Shown: piece after piece, positions 7,915-13,053 of the stretch | How the letters are laid out: each line of letters starts with the position of its first letter | How positions within the stretch are numbered: the first letter of the stretch is position 1 | Assembly: GCA_964524995.1 (NCBI GenBank) | Contig: CAZGDV010000079.1 | Span: forward strand, 1 to 13,053 | DNA: 13,053 nucleotides | Source: CAZGDV01 sp964524995 | GTDB lineage: Bacteria; Chloroflexota; Dehalococcoidia; SZUA-161 | Reading direction: 5' to 3' | Notes under the pieces: generated by a model | Database searches by the model: none | What the model was told of the DNA's origin: nothing | Seen by the model: only the letters and a program-made list of their open reading frames with translations | Program-made: the position numbers and the translations under genes

Positions 7915-8151
7915 CTAGTAAAGCCCGAATAACAGCGGCATGAACACCACTGTGATGATGCAGAGTATCGCGCCGATGGCCAGCAGAATCGAGAGGGGCA
8001 CGCCGATCAGGGCGAAGGGAGGCAGCGCCCAGGACACGATCAGGAGAACGGCCATTATCGCGTGGAGGCCGCTGCCTCGCGTGGCTGATCGCCTTACCAG
8101 CCTGCGCCTCGTGGCCCGCTTGCTGCGTCGAAGCCTGTTTGTCAACTTCAT
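7915..8151 (-). CDS. Small basic two-TM membrane protein (copy A2)
   Basis: A 78-residue protein of unknown function. The first 27 residues are extremely basic (NRLRRSKRATRRRLVRRSATR), followed by two hydrophobic spans (about 31-48 and 52-76) joined by a short Pro-containing turn; the protein ends at the membrane in MPLLFGLY. Positive-inside reasoning puts both ends in the cytoplasm. The tail LCIITVVFMPLLFGLY closely matches LCIATVILIPLVFGIY of the protein at 10136-10378. The ATG has GGAGG six bases upstream. It follows A1 by 13 bases in one transcription unit. Confidence 0.8.
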   Translation of the reverse strand: MKLTNRLRRSKRATRRRLVRRSATRGSGLHAIMAVLLIVSWALPPFALIGVPLSILLAIGAILCIITVVFMPLLFGLY

Positions 8152-8164
8152 TCTCGACCTCCGA

Positions 8165-8428
8165 TCAGAAGAGCACGAGGGAAGCGGGTATCCCCACTAC
8201 TGTGATCGCCAGCATGAAGCCACCGACGCACAGGGCCACGAAGGCTACTATCTCGGGCGGGATCGTGGCCACGGCAGCCGGGGGAAACAGCCAGATCGGC
8301 AGCACCCCCGCCACCAACACGATGAAGGCCATGCCGAACATGCCCCTCTCGCGCCTGGCAGCCCGGGCCAGTACTCTTCTCGCCAAGGCTTGTCTCTTGA
8401 GTTCCAGTTGCATTGCCAGCTCGAACAT
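8165..8428 (-). CDS. Small basic two-TM membrane protein (copy A1)
   Basis: An 87-residue protein of unknown function, first gene of the minus-strand pair. Its N-terminus (LAMQLELKRQALARRVLARAARRER) is a basic amphipathic helix resembling LLRQVERKRRTYRRKLLGR of the protein at 9859. Two hydrophobic spans follow (about 30-54 and 59-87) with a Pro-rich turn (FPPAAVATIPPE), and the chain ends directly in GIPASLVLF. The ATG at 8428 is preceded by GGAGG with five-base spacing, and a near-consensus promoter lies at 8545-8573. It is the most divergent of the four related proteins. Confidence 0.8.
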   Translation of the reverse strand: MFELAMQLELKRQALARRVLARAARRERGMFGMAFIVLVAGVLPIWLFPPAAVATIPPEIVAFVALCVGGFMLAITVVGIPASLVLF

Positions 8429-8544
8429 GTCAACCTCCGAGCCAGGGAAGCGTTTGGAGAAACAGACTACGGGCCGTGGAGCTATAGGCCCCAGGGCGCA
8501 AAGTGAGGGTGGATGGCGTGCCTTGCGGCGGTTCGCGGGTGTCT

Positions 8545-8573
8545 AGAATAGCCCGGCCACGCGGGGTTGTCAA
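8545..8573 (-). promoter_or_regulatory. Near-consensus promoter of the A1-A2 membrane-protein pair
   Basis: On the minus strand TTGACA (8573-8568) is followed after exactly 17 bases by TATTCT (8550-8545). Predicted start is near 8538, leaving a leader of about 110 bases before the ATG at 8428. Confidence 0.7.
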
Positions 8574-8584
8574 GGCGTGGTGCC

Positions 8585-8614
8585 CGTAGGGGCACGGCAT
8601 GTCGTGTCCCTACG
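8585..8614. repeat. REP-like palindromic element
   Basis: CGTAGGGGCACG (8585-8596) and CGTGTCCCTACG (8603-8614) are inverted copies with one G-T wobble, separated by GCATGT. Twelve-base arms built on a TAGGGGCACG-type sequence resemble dispersed palindromic repeats common in many GC-rich bacterial genomes. Only one copy is in this window. Confidence 0.6.
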
Positions 8615-8679
8615 TTGGCATGGGGGGATCGCGAGGTGTACAGCGGCGCTGCCGCGAAACAAGTCGACGTAGTGAAGGC

Positions 8680-8707
8680 CGGAGTGCCAGAATGAGATGG
8701 CACTCCG
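8680..8707. repeat. 10-bp perfect hairpin downstream of the Cys-containing gene
   Basis: CGGAGTGCCA (8680-8689) and TGGCACTCCG (8698-8707) pair perfectly around an eight-base loop. It begins about 20 bases past the minus-strand stop at 8729, the place of a terminator, but no U-tract follows on either strand. It may act as an mRNA 3' end stabiliser or an operator. Confidence 0.5.
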
Positions 8708-8728
8708 CTCTACCGTGGTAGCGCTATG

Positions 8729-8932
8729 CTACTGCGCCAGCGACGCTATGTGGGCCAGGGCGCATTTGTCCTTGCGGTCGATCCACAGATGACACTGGTA
8801 GGTCGTTTGGCCCCTGGCGGGGTCTATTACCTGCCAACGGCCCTTGTTGCATACGGAGTACTGCAGGGCCGTCCCGAAATCCTGGTCCTTGCACCTGGCT
8901 ATCAGTATGAACGGACAGAACTGAACAGACAT
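8729..8932 (-). CDS. 67-aa cysteine-containing protein of unknown function
   Basis: I do not recognise this protein. It has cysteines at 6, 14, 28, 47 and 57, aromatic residues near several of them (QYSVCNKGRWQVIDP, YQCHLWIDRKDKCALAH) and no membrane span, which suits a small metal-binding or disulphide-linked domain. The ATG at 8932 has AAGGTGA upstream, and the gene lies 17 bases after the membrane protein at 8950-9426 on the same strand, so the two are likely co-transcribed. An overlapping frame at 8724-8948 has a less protein-like composition. Confidence 0.6.
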   Translation of the reverse strand: MSVQFCPFILIARCKDQDFGTALQYSVCNKGRWQVIDPARGQTTYQCHLWIDRKDKCALAHIASLAQ

Positions 8933-8949
8933 CGCTTATCACCTTCAAA

Positions 8950-9426
8950 TCAGACAGCTTGCGCTGTGATCAGCGCTTCCGGCTGTCTTCCCCTTCTTCT
9001 CCACAGGCGGTAGACTGCGAATCCCAGTGCACACATGGCTGCGAGCGGTATCATCTCATACGCATCGAAGAACCCGACCCATCCCGGCGGATCGAACTGG
9101 CGTTGGAACGCACCACCCTGCCACGGCCACGTCTCCCAGTCCACCCCACTGAACGCTGCGTTGATCCTCGTCCACCAGTCGCCGCTATTCTGCGTAGTAA
9201 GGATTTCATGGACGAGGCCCGGTTGCTCTTGCTCGATGAGCAGCAGCTCGCTCTTGAATTCCTCCTGAGTCGGCCAGGCGTACCCTTCGTTAGCATAGAT
9301 GATTGCCCCGGCCAGGCCCAGTATCGCGGCGACTGAGAGAACAACGCATGCAATCCGCAACCGGCCGGCTCCACCGGTTGAGGCTGTGCATGGTCGTCTA
9401 AGGGTCTTTCTGAGGTCGAAGAGCAA
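8950..9426 (-). CDS. Trp-rich two-TM membrane protein of unknown function
   Basis: A 158-residue protein with a basic cytoplasmic start, one membrane segment at about 24-44 (IACVVLSVAAILGLAGAIIYA), a middle domain of about 75 residues presumably outside the cytoplasm, and a second segment at about 122-139 (MIPLAAMCALGFAVYRL) followed by a basic RRRGR stop-transfer region. The middle part is acidic then Trp-rich (GDWWTRINAAF, DWETWPWQGG, PPGWVGFF). The start is a TTG at 9426 with GGAG about seven bases upstream; no ATG fits. A weak extended -10 promoter lies at 9474-9503. It sits between the two pairs of small membrane proteins. No function is assigned. Confidence 0.7.
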   Translation of the reverse strand: MLFDLRKTLRRPCTASTGGAGRLRIACVVLSVAAILGLAGAIIYANEGYAWPTQEEFKSELLLIEQEQPGLVHEILTTQNSGDWWTRINAAFSGVDWETWPWQGGAFQRQFDPPGWVGFFDAYEMIPLAAMCALGFAVYRLWRRRGRQPEALITAQAV

Positions 9427-9473
9427 AGGCCACTCCTGAGCTGAACGCGCCTGCGTTCTGATTGGCTACATTG

Positions 9474-9503
9474 AAGGTAGCACAGCGCCCGTGGCTCCCA
9501 CAA
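9474..9503 (-). promoter_or_regulatory. Weak promoter for the Trp-rich / Cys-containing gene pair
   Basis: On the minus strand TTGTGG (9503-9498) and TACCTT (9479-9474) are separated by 18 bases, and a TG one base before the -10 makes it extended. The start would be near 9467, about 40 bases before the TTG start at 9426. Confidence 0.35.
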
Positions 9504-9568
9504 GACTCTTTGAGGTAGTCGTGCGTGAGAATAAAGTACTGTGGAGGCGGTCAGGGCACGTACAGAAA

Positions 9569-9648
9569 CCCCCGCGTGGAGGATTCTGGTGGCCCGGCAC
9601 CCTCCGTGCGGGGGCTGTTGTACGGACAGCCTGGCTTCCCAGGTGTCC
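9569..9648. repeat. Two tandem hairpins in the divergent intergenic region
   Basis: First hairpin: CCCCCGC-gt-GGAGG (9569-9582) pairs with CCTCC-gt-GCGGGGG (9601-9614), 12 pairs with one 2x2 internal mismatch and an 18-base loop. Second: GGACA-g-CCTGG (9624-9634) pairs with CCAGGTGTCC (9639-9648) around CTTC, 10 pairs with one bulged G. A possible weak plus-strand promoter (TTGAGG 9510, TAAAGT 9532) precedes them. They could be part of a small RNA or a leader. Confidence 0.45.
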
Positions 9649-9772
9649 TTCCCAACATACAGTCTGGTTGGCTCTCAGTATGTGACAAAAGTCATGTTCG
9701 CCAGCGCACTGGTCGCAGCGTGCGATTACACAGAGCGACAGCTTCTGGTAGGAAAAGGCAACATCGATCACG

Positions 9773-9801
9773 TTGACATGGCGATGCCGCAATGCTAAAT
9801 T
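9773..9801 (+). promoter_or_regulatory. Near-consensus promoter of the B1-B2 membrane-protein pair
   Basis: TTGACA (9773-9778) and TAAATT (9796-9801) are 17 bases apart, and TG at 9793-9794 gives an extended -10. Predicted start is near 9808, about 50 bases ahead of the ATG at 9859, which excludes the GTG at 9802 as the start codon. Confidence 0.7.
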
Positions 9802-9858
9802 GTGGCTACCCCGTCTTTCATCGTGGTATCCGCAGTCGCCAAACCCGGAGGTTACCTC

Positions 9859-10086
9859 ATGCTGGATCTCTTGAGGCAAGTGGAACGCAAGAGGCGTACC
9901 TATCGCAGGAAGCTGCTCGGGAGGTACGACACGCTGACCACTGGCCTGTTTGCATTGGCCGGCCTGTTGTTCTTTGCCGGCATCGTAGACTGGCCCAACA
10001 TCCCGTTTGCCATTGGAACCGCTGCCTTGGGCGCACTCTGCATCTTCTCGGTGCTTTTCGCACCACTCGGTCTGCTCTTTCTGTAG
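9859..10086 (+). CDS. Small basic two-TM membrane protein (copy B1)
   Basis: A 75-residue protein of unknown function. The basic helix LLRQVERKRRTYRRKLLGR comes first, then two hydrophobic spans (about 27-43 and 49-75) separated by DWPNIP. The end, ALCIFSVLFAPLGLLFL, follows the same pattern as the other three copies: (L)CI-x-x-V, a proline, then a short hydrophobic tail to the last residue. The ATG at 9859 has GGAGG seven bases upstream. It is the first gene of the plus-strand pair. Confidence 0.8.
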   Translation: MLDLLRQVERKRRTYRRKLLGRYDTLTTGLFALAGLLFFAGIVDWPNIPFAIGTAALGALCIFSVLFAPLGLLFL

Positions 10087-10135
10087 TCGGGACTTGTTAC
10101 ACTGTGGTCAAGTCAAGTGGGCAAGGGGGTGCATG

Positions 10136-10378
10136 ATGGGATTTCTGAAGCAGCTTGACCGAAGCAGACGCAGCTACGTGAGCAAGGTTCGGGGTAGGGG
10201 CGTTCTACGAGGCAACGGTGCGCTTGCGCTGATCCTGATTGTCCTGGTGTTGACACTGAACGTCCCCGGAATCATCTTCGCACCGATCACTCTGCCCATC
10301 GTCTTCATACTCGGCGTGGCGGCGGTTCTCTGCATCGCGACCGTTATCCTCATACCCCTGGTCTTCGGCATCTACTAG
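10136..10378 (+). CDS. Small basic two-TM membrane protein (copy B2)
   Basis: An 80-residue protein of unknown function, second gene of the plus-strand pair, 49 bases after B1. Its start FLKQLDRSRRSYVSKVRGR aligns with LLRQVERKRRTYRRKLLGR of B1, and its end LCIATVILIPLVFGIY aligns with LCIITVVFMPLLFGLY of the protein at 7915-8151, tying the two pairs into one family. Two hydrophobic spans occupy about 28-50 and 53-80, with prolines between. Two adjacent ATGs exist (10133 and 10136); the second has better spacing to AGGGGG. The stop is 26 bases from the convergent end of selB. Confidence 0.8.
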   Translation: MGFLKQLDRSRRSYVSKVRGRGVLRGNGALALILIVLVLTLNVPGIIFAPITLPIVFILGVAAVLCIATVILIPLVFGIY

Positions 10379-10404
10379 CATCCAGGCGGAATGCCCCGTC
10401 TCTT

Positions 10405-12279
10405 TTACTGTGACCTGCGTGCAGCCGGTCCCAGTACCCTCTCGTCCCCCACCCTGCGTGTGATCTTCTTCTGGTCGAGGTATTCGAGAAGCACCTGCGC
10501 GTATTTCCGGCTCGTGTTTAGCATGTCCCTCGTCTCTCCCAGCGTTATCTTGCCGTGCTGCACGACATGGTCGGTGATCCGCTCGACCATCTCGTTGTAG
10601 GCAGATGCCAGGAACACCACGTTTTCGCTCACCTTGACCACTTTGCCCTGTCCCACCAGCAGATTCAGCAAGTCCGGCTCGGGTAGATTGTCGCCGGGGG
10701 GGGTGTACGGACTCCGGGCCAAGGATGCCAGGAAGGAGTCTATCCTCGCCTGCTGATCTCCGCTGAGCTGCACCGCGTGGGAGGAAAGCCGCACCAGCGC
10801 GCCGTTCCCCGACACCACCTCGTCGTCAAGAAGCCGCTGCATGACGGCGGCTGAGGCCGCGGGCGGCAGCTTCAGCTTGCTGGCGAGCTCACCTCGGGGC
10901 ATGCCCGGCCGCGTTGGGTATCGCCGGTGGTAGTCGGCCAACGTGGCGTGGACCTTGTCTCTCAAGGCGCGCCAGCCGGACTCGGTGTACAGCAGGGAGT
11001 GTTCGCCCGTGCCTACGCCCGCAAGCTTGCCCTCCTTCAGCAATGACTCGAGCGCCTGCTCGGCCTCCGCGACCGGCAGGCCGCTGTCGAGGATAAGCCC
11101 CATCCTTTCCCTGGGCTGGTTGGCCTCCAGGTTTGCCACCAGCACCTCTTCGGCGCTGCCTCTCTCCTTGATGGCCAGGGTGTCCAGGACCGTAGCGCGC
11201 TGCCGGCGATGCCTGCTGGTGCGTGCTTCGACTATGACGCCACCGCCGAGCGTCTCCATCGGCGAGCGCACGATGAACCGGTCACCCTTGACGACGGCGA
11301 TGGGCTCCGCCAGTCTGAGCTGCGCCCAGGCATTGCCTCCCGGTTCCAGCTCGTTCCCCTCCAGAAGACGTACCTTGGCTGTTACCTCGCTCGATCCCGC
11401 GTGCAGGCTGACTGTCGAGTTGTAGCGCAAGGGTCGTTTCAAGGACGGCAACAGGCGGAGCCTCGCGGTGATCATGGTCGTTGCGGAGAGCCAGCCGGGG
11501 CTGGCAAGGACATCTCCGCGCCTCAGCTGTGACGTGGCAATCCCGGTCAGGTTCGCCGCCACCCTGCTGCCTGGCGTGGCCGTGTAGATTCGGGTCTTAT
11601 GGGTCTGGAGGCCCCTCAACCTGGATTTCAAGCCCTGCGGCTGGACCTCCACCTCCTGGCCAACGTGGAGCGAGCCGTCGATCAGGGTCCCGGTGACAAC
11701 GGTGCCGGAGCCCGAGATGGTGAATACCCTGTCCACGAACAGCCGTGGTCTTCCTATATCCTTTCTCGGTTCCGCCAGCGCCAAAGCGTCGTCGATTGCG
11801 GAGACCAGTTCGCCCATGCCCTCGCCCGTGAGCGCCGACACCGCTACGGTCGGCGAGCCCCTCAGGCTGGTCGGCGCGAGCAGGTCCTCTATCTCCATCC
11901 CCACGATGCTCAGCACCTCGTCATCTACGAGGTCCTTCTTGGTGATGACAACGATTCCCTTGTCGATTCCGAAAAGGTCGATGATGTCCAGATGCTCTCT
12001 GGTCTGCGGCATCACACTCTCGTTGGCGGCGACGATGAGAAGCGCGAGGTCGATAGCACCGACTCCGGCGAGCATGTTCTTGATGAAGTGCTCGTGTCCG
12101 GGGACATCGACGATGCCGACCTCCTGCCCGCTGGGAAGCGCAAACCACGCGAAGCCGAGATCGATGGTCATGCCCCTCTCCTTCTCTTCGCGCAGGCGGT
12201 CGGGGTCCATGCCTGTGAGGGCGTGTATCAATACCGACTTGCCGTGGTCAACGTGTCCGGCGGTGCCAAGAACGAACAT
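10405..12279 (-). CDS. selB: Selenocysteine-specific translation elongation factor SelB
   Basis: SelB delivers selenocysteinyl-tRNA to UGA codons marked by a SECIS hairpin in the mRNA. The 624 residues fit the family. The N-terminal GTPase carries GTAGHVDHGKS (5-15), the switch-I GMTID region (36-40), DVPGH (58-62), TKKD (113-116) and SAL (148-150). EF-Tu-like beta-barrel domains follow (about 170-350; e.g. RVFTISGSGTVVTGTL), and the C-terminal third consists of winged-helix repeats that bind SECIS RNA, ending ITLGETRDMLNTSRKYAQVLLEYLDQKKITRRVGDERVL. The ATG at 12279 has GGAG upstream. It is 53 bases after selA on the same strand, so the pair is an operon, and it works with the tRNA-Sec gene at 2845. 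Confidence 0.96.
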   Translation of the reverse strand: MFVLGTAGHVDHGKSVLIHALTGMDPDRLREEKERGMTIDLGFAWFALPSGQEVGIVDVPGHEHFIKNMLAGVGAIDLALLIVAANESVMPQTREHLDIIDLFGIDKGIVVITKKDLVDDEVLSIVGMEIEDLLAPTSLRGSPTVAVSALTGEGMGELVSAIDDALALAEPRKDIGRPRLFVDRVFTISGSGTVVTGTLIDGSLHVGQEVEVQPQGLKSRLRGLQTHKTRIYTATPGSRVAANLTGIATSQLRRGDVLASPGWLSATTMITARLRLLPSLKRPLRYNSTVSLHAGSSEVTAKVRLLEGNELEPGGNAWAQLRLAEPIAVVKGDRFIVRSPMETLGGGVIVEARTSRHRRQRATVLDTLAIKERGSAEEVLVANLEANQPRERMGLILDSGLPVAEAEQALESLLKEGKLAGVGTGEHSLLYTESGWRALRDKVHATLADYHRRYPTRPGMPRGELASKLKLPPAASAAVMQRLLDDEVVSGNGALVRLSSHAVQLSGDQQARIDSFLASLARSPYTPPGDNLPEPDLLNLLVGQGKVVKVSENVVFLASAYNEMVERITDHVVQHGKITLGETRDMLNTSRKYAQVLLEYLDQKKITRRVGDERVLGPAARRSQ

Positions 12280-12332
12280 CGAAGGTGCTCCGCGTCAATC
12301 TGGCCGGTACCTTGGTGGCTGGCAGTGTGAGA

Positions 12333-13053
12333 TCAGGGATAGCCCAGCTCTTGCAGCGCTGAGCGGACTGCCTGAACGACGGCTGTATCCTCTTCGGGAG
12401 GAACCGTGCGCGGGTCGAGCAGCAGCAGGTTTCCGCTCACCCGTCCTATCACCGGAAGTTCGCCGGTGCGCAGCCTTCTGGCCAGCTCCTGAATGGGTTT
12501 GCCTTCCTTCTTCCTGCCCTGCGCTCCAATGGCTACGACCCTTGTCGGAAGTGTGCCTCCGGGCAGGCTGCCTCCCCCCACAGTGCTCTCGCCGTCCATC
12601 ACCTGGGCTGCGTCGCCGAGCTCGCCCGCCCAACGCTTGGCACGCCGGTCGACCTCACTCAGCGGCATAGAGATCATCCGCCACACCGGAATGCCACGCA
12701 TGGCCTCCCCCTTGATGTACGACACCAGAGTGGCGTGCAGGCCCGCCAGCCTGGTCTTGTCGACTCGTGTTGCCCTTGCCAGCGGGTGCTTCTTCAGCCT
12801 GTCCACGAGGGCTTTCCTGCCGACGATCAGTCCGGCTTGAGGCCCTCCGAGCAGTTTGTCGCCGGAGCAGAATGCCAGGCCCGCTCCCTTTGACACGCTA
12901 TCCTGGACCATCGGTTCCGGGTCGAGGCCGAACTGCGTCGTGTCGATGAGACACCCGCTGCCCAAGTCATCGAGCACGGGTATGTCGTGGCGGCTGCCGA
13001 GCGCCACCAACTCCTCCAGCGAGACCGTATGTGTGAAGCCCAGCAGCTTGAAG
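12333..13053 (-). CDS. selA: L-seryl-tRNA(Sec) selenium transferase SelA (N-terminal part beyond window)
   Basis: SelA converts seryl-tRNA(Sec) to selenocysteinyl-tRNA(Sec) with selenophosphate and PLP. About 240 C-terminal residues are present; the frame runs off the right edge. Recognisable segments are GFTHTVSLEELVALG, PVLDDLGSGCLID (cofactor-side Asp) and FCSGDKLLGGPQAGLIVG, where the Lys (codon at about 12855-12857) forms the PLP Schiff base. DKTRLAGLHATLVSY and the C-terminal GELPVIGRVSGNLLLLDPRTV are also characteristic. Homologs are about 460 residues, so roughly the first 220 are missing. selB follows by 53 bases. Confidence 0.95.
   Translation of the reverse strand, partial: FKLLGFTHTVSLEELVALGSRHDIPVLDDLGSGCLIDTTQFGLDPEPMVQDSVSKGAGLAFCSGDKLLGGPQAGLIVGRKALVDRLKKHPLARATRVDKTRLAGLHATLVSYIKGEAMRGIPVWRMISMPLSEVDRRAKRWAGELGDAAQVMDGESTVGGGSLPGGTLPTRVVAIGAQGRKKEGKPIQELARRLRTGELPVIGRVSGNLLLLDPRTVPPEEDTAVVQAVRSALQELGYP

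Larger units (their letters stand above)
8429..8728. other. Intergenic stretch with promoter and two inverted repeats
   Basis: No gene is supported here. The stretch holds the 5' leader and promoter of the A1-A2 pair (8429-8573), a REP-like inverted repeat (8585-8614) and a 10-bp perfect hairpin (8680-8707) just past the stop of the 67-aa Cys-containing gene. Confidence 0.6.
9427..9858. other. Divergent intergenic region with inverted repeats and two promoters
   Basis: No gene is supported. Reading frames here (for example 9466-9879 minus and 9491-9685 plus) lack ribosome sites and protein-like composition. The stretch carries a weak minus-strand promoter (9474-9503), three successive inverted repeats (9569-9614, 9624-9648, 9656-9681) and a strong plus-strand promoter (9773-9801). 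Confidence 0.55.

Noticed and set aside
8724..8948. Overlapping 74-aa minus-strand frame at the Cys-containing gene
   Set aside because: The 8729-8932 frame has the better ribosome site and more protein-like composition.
9491..9685. Plus-strand open frame of 64 aa across the tandem hairpins
   Set aside because: No ribosome site, and the sequence is explained by GC-rich inverted repeats. A decayed gene cannot be fully excluded.
9466..9879. Minus-strand open frame of 137 aa in the divergent intergenic region
   Set aside because: It has no Shine-Dalgarno, contains the strong B1 promoter and the hairpins, and its composition (many Cys/His/Arg) looks random.
11693..12670. Long plus-strand open frame (325 aa) opposite selB/selA
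   Set aside because: Antisense to conserved selAB, Ser/Pro/Arg-rich and not protein-like.

Overview
This is a GC-rich bacterial window with short intergenic gaps and mostly ATG/GGAGG starts. It reads as chromosomal DNA from an anaerobic, non-model lineage. The best guess is a Chloroflexota (Dehalococcoidia-like) genome. The reasons are a class V aminotransferase paired with SerA, a GerW-type operon outside an obvious spore context, a methylmalonyl-CoA-epimerase-like VOC protein with a GYD protein, a ferredoxin-like CxxC-CxxxxC protein, and selenocysteine machinery. The taxonomic call is inference from gene content; no search was run.

Layout, left to right. Bases 1-2254 hold the end of a class V aminotransferase followed by full-length serA (plus strand), a serine-biosynthesis pair. 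A small helical unknown protein follows at 2473-2676, then a tRNA-Sec gene (UCA anticodon, encoded CCA) at 2845-2941 with its own promoter. A cytosolic double-PAS histidine kinase lies on the minus strand (2986-4653), and a VOC + GYD gene pair (5907-5023, minus) has a near-consensus promoter. From 6094 to 7286 a tight three-gene plus-strand operon encodes a GerW/YtfJ protein, a DUF2953/YtfI-like membrane protein, and a short protein that looks like a stripped-down second GerW domain. A small Fe-S protein faces it on the minus strand (7300-7812).

Bases 7915-10378 are the least familiar part. Four small basic/hydrophobic proteins (75-87 aa), each with an N-terminal Arg/Lys-rich helix, two membrane segments and almost no C-terminal tail, look like paralogs. 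They sit as two pairs pointing away from each other, each pair behind its own near-consensus sigma-70 promoter. Between them are two minus-strand genes of unknown function (a Trp-rich two-TM protein and a 67-aa Cys-containing protein) and DNA with several inverted repeats. This cluster is the best candidate for something undescribed.

The right end (10405-13053, minus strand) is selB and the 3' two-thirds of selA. With the tRNA-Sec gene, the window holds three of the four bacterial Sec components (selA, selB, selC); selD is not visible. No gene with a convincing in-frame UGA/Sec codon was found here.
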